A DNA stretch of 64,000 nt from Streptomyces sp. G44 (GCF_016905445.1 NZ_JAFEXF010000009.1:1-64000); one strand, 5' to 3'. Counted from the first letter of the stretch, positions 9,475 through 18,022 are shown. Notes: generated by a model not told the origin, from the sequence alone. A program made the numbers and translations.

Positions 9475-10427
9475 CCACCCCGGGCGCCCCCGCCGGACTG
9501 CCGATGACCGTGCCCGACCCGGGCCTGCCGCCCCGCGTCCGCATCCACGAGGTGGGCGCCCGCGACGGCCTTCAGAACGAACAGTCGGTGGTCCCCACGG
9601 AGATCAAGGCGGAGTTCATCCACCGCCTCGCCGACGCGGGCCTGACCACCGTCGAGGCGACCAGCTTCGTGCACCCCAAGTGGGTTCCCCAACTGGCCGA
9701 CGCCGAGCGGCTCTTCCCGCTCCTCGGCGACCTCGGGGGCGTGCACCTGCCGGTCCTCGTGCCGAACGAACGCGGCCTGGAGCGGGCACTCGCGCTCGGC
9801 GCCGACCGCGTCGCCGTCTTCGCCAGCGCCACCGAGTCCTTCGCCAAGGCCAACCTCAACCGCACGGTGGACGAGGCCCTCGCCATGTTCGACCCGGTGG
9901 TCACCCGCGCGCGGGAGCACCGGACGCACGTCCGCGGCTATCTCTCGATGTGCTTCGGCGACCCCTGGGAGGGACCGGTCCCCGCCGGCCAGGTCGTCCG
10001 CGTCTGCCGCGCGCTGCTCGACATGGGGTGCGACGAGCTGAGCCTCGGCGACACCATCGGCGTGGCCACGCCGGGCCAGGTGCGCGCCCTGCTCATCGCG
10101 TTGAACGAAGCGGAGGTCCCGACCGACCGGATCGGCGTGCACTTCCACGACACGTACGGCCAGGCGCTCGCCAACACCCTGGCCGCCCTCCAGCACGGCG
10201 TGACGACGGTGGACGCCTCCGCGGGCGGTCTCGGCGGCTGCCCGTACGCGAAGAGCGCCACCGGCAACCTCGCCACCGAAGACCTCGTCTGGATGCTGCA
10301 CGGCCTCGGCATCGACACCGGGGTCGACCTCGGCCGTCTCGGCGCCACCAGCGCCTGGATGGCCGGCCACCTGGGCCGACCCAGCCCGTCCCGCACCGTC
10401 CGCGCCCTGACCCACCAGGAGCAGTGA
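9471..10427 (+). CDS. Hydroxymethylglutaryl-CoA lyase
   Basis: This 318-residue TIM-barrel enzyme of the HMGL/DRE family splits HMG-CoA into acetoacetate and acetyl-CoA, the last step of leucine degradation. It shows [12 protein letters not shown] with the metal-binding Asp, [14 protein letters not shown] with two His ligands, and the family signature [16 protein letters not shown] with the catalytic Cys. Its start overlaps the biotin carboxylase stop (ATGA), implying translational coupling. Together with the flanking carboxylase and dehydrogenase it defines a liu-type pathway. Confidence 0.94.
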   Translation: MTTPGAPAGLPMTVPDPGLPPRVRIHEVGARDGLQNEQSVVPTEIKAEFIHRLADAGLTTVEATSFVHPKWVPQLADAERLFPLLGDLGGVHLPVLVPNERGLERALALGADRVAVFASATESFAKANLNRTVDEALAMFDPVVTRAREHRTHVRGYLSMCFGDPWEGPVPAGQVVRVCRALLDMGCDELSLGDTIGVATPGQVRALLIALNEAEVPTDRIGVHFHDTYGQALANTLAALQHGVTTVDASAGGLGGCPYAKSATGNLATEDLVWMLHGLGIDTGVDLGRLGATSAWMAGHLGRPSPSRTVRALTHQEQ

Positions 10428-10433
10428 AGAACG

Positions 10434-11588
10434 ATGGACCACCGTCTGAGCCCCGAGCACGAGGAACTGCGGCGCACGGTCGAGGCGTTCGCGCACGACG
10501 TGGTCGCCCCGAAGATCGGCGACTTCTACGAGCGCCACGAGTTCCCGTACGAGATCGTCCGCGAGATGGGCCGCATGGGCCTGTTCGGCCTGCCCTTCCC
10601 CGAGGAGTACGGCGGGATGGGCGGCGACTACTTCGCGCTCGGCATCGCCCTCGAGGAGCTGGCCCGCGTCGACTCGTCCGTGGCGATCACCCTGGAGGCG
10701 GGCGTCTCGCTCGGCGCGATGCCACTGCACCTGTTCGGCACGGAGGAGCAGAAGCGGCAGTGGCTGCCGAGGCTGTGCTCCGGCGAGGTGCTCGGCGCGT
10801 TCGGCCTGACCGAGCCCGACGGCGGCTCGGACGCGGGCGGCACGCGCACCACGGCCGTGCGCGACGGCGACGACTGGGTGATCAACGGCTCGAAGTGCTT
10901 CATCACCAACTCCGGTACGGACATCACCGGCCTGGTCACGGTCACCGCCGTCACCGGCCGCAAGCCGGACGGCCGCCCGCTGATCTCCTCGATCATCGTG
11001 CCGTCGGGGACGCCGGGCTTCACGGTCGCGGCGCCGTACTCGAAGGTGGGGTGGAACGCCTCGGACACCCGTGAGCTGTCCTTCTCCGACGTCCGCGTGC
11101 CCGCGGCGAACCTCCTGGGCGAGGAGGGCCGGGGCTACGCCCAGTTCCTGCGCATCCTGGACGAGGGCCGCGTCGCGATCTCCGCGCTGGCCACCGGGCT
11201 CGCGCAGGGCTGTGTGGACGAGTCGGTGAAGTACGCCAAGGAGCGGCACGCCTTCGGCAAGCCGATCGGGGCGAATCAAGCCATCCAGTTCAAGCTCGCC
11301 GACATGGAGACGCGGGCGCACATGGCCCGGGTCGGCTGGCGGGACGCGGCCTCGCGCCTGGTCGCGGGGGAGCCGTTCAAGAAGGAGGCGGCGATCGCCA
11401 AGCTCTACTCCTCCACGGTCGCCGTGGACAACGCCCGCGAGGCCACGCAGATCCACGGCGGGTACGGCTTCATGAACGAATACCCCGTGGCCCGGATGTG
11501 GCGCGACTCCAAGATCCTGGAGATCGGCGAGGGCACCAGCGAGGTACAGCGGATGCTCATCGCCCGGGAGCTGGGCTTCGCGGGCTGA
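10434..11588 (+). CDS. acdH: Acyl-CoA dehydrogenase AcdH-like (short/branched chain)
   Basis: This 384-residue FAD enzyme starts 6 nt after the lyase gene. It has GAFGLTEPDGGSDAGG, NGSKCFITNSG and IHGGYGFMNEYPVARMWRD. The C-terminal motif EIGEGTSEVQ carries Glu366 at the medium/short-chain catalytic position, where isovaleryl-CoA dehydrogenases usually have Ala or Gly. The sequence therefore points to a short- or branched-chain dehydrogenase such as the AcdH described in Streptomyces, even though its operon is that of leucine degradation. The symbol rests on remembered similarity and gene order. Confidence 0.85.
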   Translation: MDHRLSPEHEELRRTVEAFAHDVVAPKIGDFYERHEFPYEIVREMGRMGLFGLPFPEEYGGMGGDYFALGIALEELARVDSSVAITLEAGVSLGAMPLHLFGTEEQKRQWLPRLCSGEVLGAFGLTEPDGGSDAGGTRTTAVRDGDDWVINGSKCFITNSGTDITGLVTVTAVTGRKPDGRPLISSIIVPSGTPGFTVAAPYSKVGWNASDTRELSFSDVRVPAANLLGEEGRGYAQFLRILDEGRVAISALATGLAQGCVDESVKYAKERHAFGKPIGANQAIQFKLADMETRAHMARVGWRDAASRLVAGEPFKKEAAIAKLYSSTVAVDNAREATQIHGGYGFMNEYPVARMWRDSKILEIGEGTSEVQRMLIARELGFAG

Positions 11589-11592
11589 GCCA

Positions 11593-11616
11593 CGCCCGGT
11601 CCCAATCGGCCGGGCG
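11593..11616 (+). terminator. Possible hairpin after the leucine catabolic operon
   Basis: CGCCCGG (11593-11599) pairs with CCGGGCG (11610-11616) across a 10-nt loop, 5 nt after the acdH stop. There is no T run. The hairpin is short, and in such GC-rich DNA it could arise by chance. Confidence 0.35.
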
Positions 11617-11653
11617 CGGCGGACGGTGCGTGAGGGGCCCCTGGGACCGGAGT

Positions 11654-11675
11654 GAGCTTAGGCTAGCCTAAGCTC
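11654..11675. promoter_or_regulatory. Iron box (DmdR1/IdeR-type operator) of desE
   Basis: A perfect 22-bp palindrome is centred on TTAGGCTAGCCTAA (11658-11671). Streptomyces iron regulators of the DtxR/IdeR family (DmdR1) bind TTAGGTTAGGCTCACCTAA-like sites under iron sufficiency. It lies 53 nt before the desE start, the right place to block its promoter. Loss of binding under iron starvation would switch desE on. Confidence 0.88.
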
Positions 11676-11727
11676 TACTTCCGGCCAGCGGCTCCGCCGC
11701 CGTACCGTCACGAAAGCAGAGACCCAC

Positions 11728-12783
11728 ATGTCCCAGCCCCGCTCCTCCCAGCTCTCCCGCCGCGGCATGCTCGCCGCCGGCGGCGCCCTCGGCCTGACCG
11801 CCGTCCTGGCGGCCTGCGGCAGCGAGAAGAAGGACGGGGAGAAGGCCGGGGGCGGCGCGGCCAATTCCGGCCCGTGGAGCTTCAAGGACGACCGCGGCGA
11901 GACGGCGAAGCGCGAGGCGGCGCCGAAGAACATCGTCGCCTTCACCGGTGTCGCCGCCGCCCTGTTCGACTACGGCATCGAGTGCAAGGGCGTCTTCGGC
12001 CCGACGAAGACCAAGGACGGCAAGGCCGACGTGCAGGCCGGCGACATGGACGTCAGCAAGCTGACGGTTATCGGCAACGAATGGGGCCGCTTCAGCATCG
12101 AGAAGTACGCGAGCCTCGCCCCCGACGTGCTGATCTCCACCATGTTCGACGCCAAGGGCACCCTCTGGTACGTGCCGGAGGAGAGCAGCGACAAGATCCT
12201 GAAGCTCGCCCCGAGCGTCGGCATCAGCGTCTACGACCGCCAGATGACCCAGCCCCTCCAGCGCATCCTCGCGCTCGCCGAGTCGCTCGGCGCGGACGTG
12301 AAGTCCGACAAGGTCCTCAAGGCGAAGAAGCGCTTCGAGGACGCCTCCGAGCGGCTGCGCGGGGTCGCCAAGGCGCACAAGGACATCAAGGTCCTCGTGG
12401 GCTCCGCCAGCCAGGACCTGTTCTACGTCTCCGGCTCGAACCTCTCCGCCGACCTGGAGTACTTCAAGGCGCTCGGCGTCAACATCATCGAGCCGCCGGA
12501 GAAGGCCAAGAAGGCGTCCGGCGGCTGGTTCGAGAACCTCAGCTGGGAGAACGTCGACCAGTACGACGCGGACCTCATCATGATGGACAACCGCACCTCC
12601 GCCCTCCAGCCGTCCGTCCTCGACGAGTCCAAGCCGACCTGGCGCAAGCTCCCGGCCGTCAAGGCCGGGCAGGTCATCCCGCGCGTCACCGAGCCGATCT
12701 TCTCGTACGACAAGTGCGCGCCGATCCTGGAGGACCTCGCGGACGCGATCGAGAAGGCGAAGAAGCTCAAGAGGACCGCCTGA
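11728..12783 (+). CDS. desE: Ferrioxamine-binding lipoprotein DesE
   Basis: This 351-residue periplasmic-binding-type protein is attached to the outer face of the membrane. The N-terminus has a twin-arginine-like SRRGMLAAGGALG and ends in the lipobox LAAC at about residue 30. The remainder is a class III siderophore-binding fold (KDDRGETAKREAAPKNIVAF at the start of the mature domain). DesE captures ferric desferrioxamines for uptake. The iron box upstream and desA downstream support the name. No permease or ATPase, and no desF-type siderophore reductase, lies next to it here. Confidence 0.9.
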   Translation: MSQPRSSQLSRRGMLAAGGALGLTAVLAACGSEKKDGEKAGGGAANSGPWSFKDDRGETAKREAAPKNIVAFTGVAAALFDYGIECKGVFGPTKTKDGKADVQAGDMDVSKLTVIGNEWGRFSIEKYASLAPDVLISTMFDAKGTLWYVPEESSDKILKLAPSVGISVYDRQMTQPLQRILALAESLGADVKSDKVLKAKKRFEDASERLRGVAKAHKDIKVLVGSASQDLFYVSGSNLSADLEYFKALGVNIIEPPEKAKKASGGWFENLSWENVDQYDADLIMMDNRTSALQPSVLDESKPTWRKLPAVKAGQVIPRVTEPIFSYDKCAPILEDLADAIEKAKKLKRTA

Positions 12784-12798
12784 CTCCGCGCCGCCCCA

Positions 12799-12864
12799 CC
12801 TCACCGCCTCACCGCCCCACCACCTCACCGGCCCACCGCCTCACCGGCCCACCGCCTCACCGGC
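12799..12864. repeat. Short direct repeats after desE
   Basis: The stretch is built from variations on CACCGCCTCACCGGCC, repeated three to four times. It has no coding signal and leads straight into the desE terminator hairpin. It may be slippage-prone low-complexity DNA; no function is visible. Confidence 0.7.
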
Positions 12865-12891
12865 CGCCCCTTCCGCGCACGGAGGGGGCGG
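12864..12891 (+). terminator. Hairpin terminator after desE
   Basis: CCGCCCCTTCCG (12864-12875) pairs with CGGAGGGGGCGG (12880-12891), 12 bp with one G-T pair, around a CGCA loop, followed by TTCTGCATTT. It would separate the desE transcript from the desA promoter. Confidence 0.7.
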
Positions 12892-12960
12892 TTCTGCATT
12901 TCCCCGAGCGGACGGGGGTCGGGAGAGAGGACCGGGGAGCCAAGGACCAAGAGATCAGAG

Positions 12961-12979
12961 TTAGGTTAGGCTTACCTAA
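12961..12979. promoter_or_regulatory. Iron box of desA
   Basis: TTAGGTTAGGCTTACCTAA differs by one base from the Streptomyces DmdR1 iron-box consensus. It ends 23 nt before the desA start codon and close to its GGAGGA ribosome-binding site. It should repress desA and desC when iron is plentiful. Confidence 0.92.
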
Positions 12980-13002
12980 GTTGAACTCCTGGAGGACAGT
13001 TC

Positions 13003-14391
13003 ATGCGCTCGCACCTGCTCAATGACACCACCGCGGAGCGGTACCGCAGCTCCGTGACCGAAGGAGTCGAGCGGGTGGCCGCCCGACTCGCCACCACCCG
13101 GCCGTCCACCGGACTCACCGCCGACGGACTCGCCCGCCGCGTCGAGGCCGTCGACCTGGACGCACCCCTGCACGACACCATCGCCGCGCTCGACGAACTC
13201 GACGAGCTGTACCTGCGCGACGCCGTCCGCTCGCACCGCCCCCGCCACCTCGCCCACCTCGACTGCCCGGTCGTCATCCCCGCCGTGCTCGGCGAAGCGG
13301 TCGCGTCCGCCGTCAACTCCTCGGCCGGCGCCTGGGAGCACTCCGCGGGCGGGGCCCTCATCGAGCGCCGCCTCATCGACTGGACCTGCGCGCGCCTGGG
13401 CCTCGGCCCGGCCGCCGACGGGGTGTTCACCAGCGGCGGCGCCGAGTCCGGCCTGCACGCCCTGCTGCTCGCCCGCGAGAGGACCAAGGAGCACGACCCC
13501 GCGCGGATGCGCGTCTTCGCCTCCGAGGCCGGTCGCTTCGGCGTCCAGCGGGCCGCCCGCCTGCTCGGTCTGGGCGAGGACGCCGTCGTGGTGATCCCCA
13601 CCGACCGGAACAAGCGCATGCAGACCGTGGCCCTCGCCCGCGCGCTGGAGCGCTGCCACCGTGACGACCTCTCCCCCATGGCGGTCGTCGCCACCGCGGG
13701 CACCGCCGACTTCGGCTCCATCGACCCGCTGCCCGAGATCGCCGCGCTGTGCGCGCAGTACGGGACCTGGCTGCACGTGGACGCGGGATACGGCTGCGGG
13801 CTGCTCGCCTCCCGCAGGAACCGGCACCTCCTCGACGGCATCGAACGCGCCGACTCGGTCACCGTGGACTACGACAAGTCCTTCTTCCAGCCGGTGAGCT
13901 GCTCGGCCGTCCTGGTCCGTGACACGGCGCGGGAGCGCGTCCCCGACCAGGTCGGCACGTCCCTTTGGACGGACCGCCGCTTCGACGCCCTGAAGCTGTG
14001 GATGACGCTGCGCGTGATGGGCGCGGACGCCATCGGCGACCTCTTCGACGAGGTCTGCGACCTGGCCACGAAGGGCTGGAAGATGCTCGTCGCCGACCCC
14101 CGCTTCGACGTCGTGACCGAGCCGCGGCTCGCCACGCTCGTCTTCCGCTACATCCCCGCCGCGATCTGCGCCCCCTCCGCGATCGACCGCGCCAACCTCT
14201 ACGCCCGCAAGGCCCTGTTCGCCTCCGGAGACGCGGTCGTGGCGGGCACCAAGGTGGGCGACCGCCACTACCTGAAGGTCACCCTCCTCAACCCCGAGAC
14301 CACCACCGCCGACATCACGGCCGTCCTCGACCTGATCGCCGGCCACGCCGAGCGGTACCTGGGAGGAGAGAACCTTGGCCGCGCCTGCTGA
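13003..14391 (+). CDS. desA: Lysine decarboxylase DesA (pyridoxal phosphate-dependent)
   Basis: This 462-residue enzyme of the group II decarboxylase family converts lysine to cadaverine, the first step of desferrioxamine synthesis. PLP-site features are visible: HVDAGYGCGLLAS with the Asp that pairs with the PLP ring nitrogen, and VDYDKSFFQP with the Schiff-base lysine K292. Upstream are a strong GGAGGA site and a near-consensus iron box. The next gene is desC rather than desB: its TTG start lies 17 nt inside the desA end. The neighbouring cluster is thus missing its hydroxylase. Confidence 0.92.
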   Translation: MRSHLLNDTTAERYRSSVTEGVERVAARLATTRPSTGLTADGLARRVEAVDLDAPLHDTIAALDELDELYLRDAVRSHRPRHLAHLDCPVVIPAVLGEAVASAVNSSAGAWEHSAGGALIERRLIDWTCARLGLGPAADGVFTSGGAESGLHALLLARERTKEHDPARMRVFASEAGRFGVQRAARLLGLGEDAVVVIPTDRNKRMQTVALARALERCHRDDLSPMAVVATAGTADFGSIDPLPEIAALCAQYGTWLHVDAGYGCGLLASRRNRHLLDGIERADSVTVDYDKSFFQPVSCSAVLVRDTARERVPDQVGTSLWTDRRFDALKLWMTLRVMGADAIGDLFDEVCDLATKGWKMLVADPRFDVVTEPRLATLVFRYIPAAICAPSAIDRANLYARKALFASGDAVVAGTKVGDRHYLKVTLLNPETTTADITAVLDLIAGHAERYLGGENLGRAC

Positions 14392-14980
14392 CGCCCGCCG
14401 ACCGGCCACGACGTGCGGCTTCATGCTCCGCCCGCTCGATCCCCTGACCGAGGCCGAACTGGTGCACGGCTGGGTGACGCACCCCAGGGCCGCGTCCCGG
14501 CTGCTGCGGGGCACCACGCTGACCGACGTGGAGCGCGCGTACATGGCGATCGCGGCCTCCGGCCACCACGAGGCGTTCCTCGGCCTGTACCGGGGCGTGC
14601 CGTCCTTCCTGATGGAGCGGTACGACCCGGCGTACGGGGAGCTGGCCGGCCTCTACGAGCCGCGTCCCGGCGACGTCGGCCTGCACTTCCTCACCGCCCC
14701 GCCCGAGGTACGCGTCCCCGGCTTCACGCGCGGCGCGCTCACCGCGGTGCTGCGCGAACTGTTCGCCGACCCGGCGGTCGAGCGGGTCGTCACGGAACCC
14801 GACGTGCGCGACACGGCGGTGCTCGCCCGCAACGCGTCCGTCGGGTTCCGCCCCGAGACCGTCGTCCAGAAACCGGAGAGGGAAGCCCTGCTGAGCTTCT
14901 GCACCCGGGAGCGCTTCCTCCAGAGCCTCGGCGGTACGGCACTCCGCCGCAGCGAGGCAGCGGCACCGTCACACACCTGA
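14375..14980 (+). CDS. desC: Hydroxycadaverine acyltransferase DesC-like (GNAT)
   Basis: This 201-residue member of the siderophore acetyltransferase (RhbD/IucB-like) branch of GNAT has RLLRGTTLTDVERAYMAI near the start and the typical end VVTEPDVRDTAVLARNASVG. DesC transfers acetyl or succinyl groups to N-hydroxycadaverine. The TTG start has a GGGAGGAGAG site; an ATG at 14423 is the alternative. Without a hydroxylase next door its normal substrate would have to come from a gene elsewhere, or it would acylate something else. Only 15 nt separate it from the convergent hexosaminidase, leaving no room for desD. Confidence 0.82.
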   Translation: MAAPADARRPATTCGFMLRPLDPLTEAELVHGWVTHPRAASRLLRGTTLTDVERAYMAIAASGHHEAFLGLYRGVPSFLMERYDPAYGELAGLYEPRPGDVGLHFLTAPPEVRVPGFTRGALTAVLRELFADPAVERVVTEPDVRDTAVLARNASVGFRPETVVQKPEREALLSFCTRERFLQSLGGTALRRSEAAAPSHT

Positions 14981-14995
14981 CCCCGGGGCAAGCCG

Positions 14996-16630
14996 TCATG
15001 CCGCGGGCCAGGGCACCTGCGGCGACCTGTAGTAGCCGATGCCGAGCGCGTCCCAGCGCGGGGCCTGCGCGGCGAGCCGCACCTTGTACTTCTGCCAGTC
15101 GTGCGTGGCCGCGGGCGACCAGCCGAGTTCGGCGATCCCGGGAAGGCGCGGGAAGGCCATGTAGTCGAGGTGTGCGGAGGTCGAGAGGGTCTCCGTCCAC
15201 AGCGGCGCCTCGACGCCCAGGACCGCGTCGGCGGGCGCGCCCTCCAGGTAGGTCGCCGGGTCCCAGTCGTAGGAGCGCCGCACCTCGACGAGGCCGGCCC
15301 AGGTCAGGCCGAGCGGGGTGTCCTTGGTGTACTTCATGTCGAGGTAGGAGCGGTCGGCCGGCGAGAGGACCAGCTTGGTGCCGTTCTTCGCGGCGTTGAC
15401 GACCTGCTCCCGCTCGGCGGCGCCCGTCCTGTCGTATCCCCAGTACTGGGCGACGGCACCCTCGGCGGGCCTGGCGCCGGTCAGCTGGTGCCAGCCCATC
15501 ACCTTCTTGCCGTACTTGGCGACGACCGGCTGCACCCTGTCCATGAAGGCGACGAAGTCCTCATGACTGGTGGAGTGCGCCTCGTCGCCGCCGATGTGGA
15601 GGTACTCGCCCGGCGTCAGGGCGGCCAGCTCGCGGATCACGTCGTCCACGAAGTCGTACGTGACGTCCTTCTTCACGCACAGCGAGCTGAAGCCGACCGC
15701 GGTGCCGGTGTAGAGGGGCGGGGCGACGCCGTCGCAGTTCAGCTCGGCGTACGAGGCGAGGGCCGCGTTGGTGTGCCCCGGCATGTCGATCTCGGGGACG
15801 ACCTCCAGGTACCGCGCGGCGGCGTACGCGACGATCTCCTTGTACTGGGCCTTCGTGTAGTAGCCGCCCTTGCCGCCGCCGACCTGCGTGGAACCGCCGT
15901 AGGTGGCCAGGCGCGGCCAGGAGTCGACGGCGATGCGCCAGCCCTGGTCGTCGCTGAGGTGCAGGTGCAGCTTGTTCATCTTGTACAGCGCCGCCTGGTC
16001 GATGTAGCGCTTGACCTGGTCGACGGTGAAGAAGTGCCGTGAGACGTCGAGCATCGTGGAGCGGTAGGCGTAGCGCGGCATGTCCTTGATGGTGCCGCCC
16101 GCGATCCGCCACGGGCCGCGCTGCCGGGTCCGCTCCTCGACGGCGGCGGGCAGGTGCTGACGCACCGTCTGGACGCCGTGGAAGAGCCCGGCGTCCGACC
16201 AGGAGGTGATGGTGAGGGAGCCGCGGGTGGAGATGACCCGGTAACCCTCGTTGCCGAGGACCTTGTTCGCCGGTTCGGCGCTGAGCCGCAGCCGGATGCC
16301 GTCGCCGCCCTGGCCGGTGACGACGGGCAGCTCGTAGCCGGTGGAGGGGCGCAGCACCTGGGCGAGGTACTCGCCGACGCGCCGCTCCTCGGGTCTGTCG
16401 ACGCGGATGCGGGTCTTGGCGGTGATCTCGTATCCGGCGCCGTCCGGCTCGGCCGACAGGGGCGCGGGCACGATCCGGCCGAGCGGGATGACCGGGGCCC
16501 TCGGCTTTCCCGCGGGGCCGGGTGCGGCGGCGAGGGAGGAGATCCCGGCGGCGGCCACGAGCAGCAGCGAGCCGAGCAGCCGGGGCGTCCGGTGGGGCGT
16601 TCTCCGGGGCGTTCTGCGGGGCGTTCTCAC
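14996..16630 (-). CDS. Secreted beta-N-acetylhexosaminidase, GH20
   Basis: This 544-residue exported enzyme releases GlcNAc from chitobiose and related glycans. Order: a signal peptide with a repeated RTPR/RTPH n-region and the core LLGSLLLVAAAGISSLAAA, a GH20 N-terminal domain, then the catalytic barrel with LHLSDDQGWRI and HIGGDEAHS. D349 and E350 are the substrate-assisted catalytic pair. GTG 16630 was chosen because AAGGGA lies just upstream and the result is a classical signal peptide; an ATG at 16669 would place the start against an operator-like palindrome. glmS and an AA10 protein elsewhere in the window fit amino-sugar metabolism. Confidence 0.9.
   Translation of the reverse strand: MRTPRRTPRRTPHRTPRLLGSLLLVAAAGISSLAAAPGPAGKPRAPVIPLGRIVPAPLSAEPDGAGYEITAKTRIRVDRPEERRVGEYLAQVLRPSTGYELPVVTGQGGDGIRLRLSAEPANKVLGNEGYRVISTRGSLTITSWSDAGLFHGVQTVRQHLPAAVEERTRQRGPWRIAGGTIKDMPRYAYRSTMLDVSRHFFTVDQVKRYIDQAALYKMNKLHLHLSDDQGWRIAVDSWPRLATYGGSTQVGGGKGGYYTKAQYKEIVAYAAARYLEVVPEIDMPGHTNAALASYAELNCDGVAPPLYTGTAVGFSSLCVKKDVTYDFVDDVIRELAALTPGEYLHIGGDEAHSTSHEDFVAFMDRVQPVVAKYGKKVMGWHQLTGARPAEGAVAQYWGYDRTGAAEREQVVNAAKNGTKLVLSPADRSYLDMKYTKDTPLGLTWAGLVEVRRSYDWDPATYLEGAPADAVLGVEAPLWTETLSTSAHLDYMAFPRLPGIAELGWSPAATHDWQKYKVRLAAQAPRWDALGIGYYRSPQVPWPAA
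16582..16629. repeat. Four 12-bp tandem repeats in the hexosaminidase signal peptide
   Basis: Units at 16582, 16594, 16606 and 16618 read GGGGCGTTCTnn with small changes. On the coding strand they encode the repeated Arg-Thr-Pro-Arg/His of the signal-peptide n-region. Twelve-base units keep the frame, so copy-number change would only lengthen or shorten the charged tail. Confidence 0.85.
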
Positions 16631-16669
16631 GAGCGGGGTCCCTTCGACGGGGGCGCAGCTGTGGTGCAT

Positions 16670-16683
16670 ACCGTTCGAACGGT
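16670..16683. promoter_or_regulatory. Palindrome upstream of the hexosaminidase gene
   Basis: ACCGTTCGAACGGT is a perfect 14-bp palindrome ending about 40 nt before the chosen GTG start. It does not match the DasR consensus known for amino-sugar genes. It may be an operator of a LacI- or other family regulator; the protein is unknown. Confidence 0.5.
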
Positions 16684-16761
16684 TCCCATTGGTAACCCGG
16701 CCCTCACGAGGGGTCAAGGGGTGTAGACCGGCTCCCCCCGGGGCGGTGCGAGAATCCCCGC

Positions 16762-17649
16762 ATGGCGGAAATCATCCAGCGCGACGGGACCTGGACCTTC
16801 GACGGAGAGACGCTGCGGCTGGTGCCGGGCCACGACAAGAGCGTTTCCTTGCTCCGCAAGACGCTGGGCGAACTGGCCGTGCCCCTGGAGGCGTTGGCGG
16901 GCATCGCCTTCGAGCACGGCAAGAAGTCGGGCCGGCTGCGGCTGCGGCTGCGCGACGGCGCCGACCCGCTGCTCCAGGCCACCGGCGGCAAGCTGGCGGA
17001 CTCCGGCGACCCGTACCGGCTGGCCGTGGAGCCCGACCGGTACGGCGTGGCGGAGTACCTGGTCGACGAGGTGCGGGGCGCCCTGCTGGTCGAACAGATA
17101 CCGGCCGCCCCCTGCACGGCCTACCTCCTGCCCGGCCCGTCCGTGCCGCTGTCCGTCTCCGCCGGGGACGGCACCGCGAGCTTCGACGGGGAGCACGTGC
17201 GCCTGGAGTGGAACTGGAAGACGGAGGAGGCGAAGTCGGCGGCCGGCTCGCGGTCCCTGGCGCTCGCCGACATCGCGGCGGTGGAGTGGCAGCCGGCGCT
17301 CGGCCTGGAGAACGGCTGCCTCCGCTTCACCCTCAGGGACGCCCCGGCCAAGACGGCGGCCAGGACCCCGCCGAAGTACGACCCGAACGCGGTCGAGCTC
17401 TGGGGCTTCAAGAAGGACCCGCTGATGGCCCTGGTCGCCGCCGCGGTCCAGGCCCGCCTGCCCCACCCCGCGGCGCCCGCCGCCCCGTCGGACTCGCCGC
17501 CCGCCGTCACGTCGCCCCCGGCGGCCCCGGCCGAGGACCACGACGCCCTGCTGCGCCGCCTGCGCGAACTGGGTGAACTGCACCGGGCGGGGATCCTCAC
17601 GGAGGAGGAGTTCACCGCGGCCAAGCAGGCGGTCCTGCGCCGCATGTAG
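16762..17649 (+). CDS. DUF4429 domain protein with C-terminal SHOCT
   Basis: This 295-residue cytosolic protein has two similar beta-rich halves. Each begins with a pattern like WTFDGETLRL / ASFDGEHVRL and ends in a run of basic and Arg/Leu residues (about residues 5-100 and 125-225). That matches a duplicated DUF4429 (PH-like) domain. A Pro/Ala linker leads to a C-terminal SHOCT motif, LRELGELHRAGILTEEEF. SHOCT is often found at the end of membrane-associated or oligomerising proteins. The molecular role is unknown. The gene stands alone, divergent from the hexosaminidase. Confidence 0.8.
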   Translation: MAEIIQRDGTWTFDGETLRLVPGHDKSVSLLRKTLGELAVPLEALAGIAFEHGKKSGRLRLRLRDGADPLLQATGGKLADSGDPYRLAVEPDRYGVAEYLVDEVRGALLVEQIPAAPCTAYLLPGPSVPLSVSAGDGTASFDGEHVRLEWNWKTEEAKSAAGSRSLALADIAAVEWQPALGLENGCLRFTLRDAPAKTAARTPPKYDPNAVELWGFKKDPLMALVAAAVQARLPHPAAPAAPSDSPPAVTSPPAAPAEDHDALLRRLRELGELHRAGILTEEEFTAAKQAVLRRM

Positions 17650-17764
17650 GCCGCACAGGGCCATCAGGGCCATCAGAGCCCTCGGCACCCCCCATCCGCC
17701 ACGCCCCTGCCCGATTCCGGGCAGGATTCTTGCGAAAGAGGAGAAGATCCCCCAGGATCATCGA

Positions 17765-18022
17765 ATGCACGACGACCTGGTGGACCACCTCACCCGCAGC
17801 ACCCCGCTCCAGCGGGGCGAAGCCCTGCGGGTCATCCAGGACGTGCTGGCCTACTTCGACGAGACGACCGAAGACTTCGTCCGTCGCCGCCACCGCGAGC
17901 TTCAGGGTCAGGGCCTGCTGAACGCGGCGATCTTCCAGCAGATCTCGGCGGACCTCGAATACCGCGCGGTCGCGCCGCCGGAGCTGAGCCTCCGGCAGCT
18001 GCGCCGCATCATCTACGGCTAG
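17765..18022 (+). CDS. Small conserved hypothetical protein upstream of glmS
   Basis: This 85-residue acidic, helical protein starts MHDDLVDHLTRSTPLQRGEA and ends QLRRIIYG. It stops 10 nt before glmS, so the two are probably co-transcribed and may be coupled. No membrane segment, cysteine pair or known domain is visible. Its position suggests an accessory role in amino-sugar or cell-wall supply, but that rests on location only. Confidence 0.7.
   Translation: MHDDLVDHLTRSTPLQRGEALRVIQDVLAYFDETTEDFVRRRHRELQGQGLLNAAIFQQISADLEYRAVAPPELSLRQLRRIIYG

Noticed and set aside
12799..12864. CRISPR-like repeats after desE
   Set aside because: Units are short, contiguous and of variable length, with no unique spacers and no cas operon. 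The Cas4-like gene at 38 kb belongs to a helicase operon far away.
12961..14980. Complete desferrioxamine biosynthetic cluster
   Set aside because: Only desA and desC are found. No flavin monooxygenase or IucA/IucC-type synthetase frame exists in the window.
16662..16700. DasR box upstream of the hexosaminidase
   Set aside because: The palindrome ACCGTTCGAACGGT does not match the TGGTCTAGACCA-type DasR consensus.
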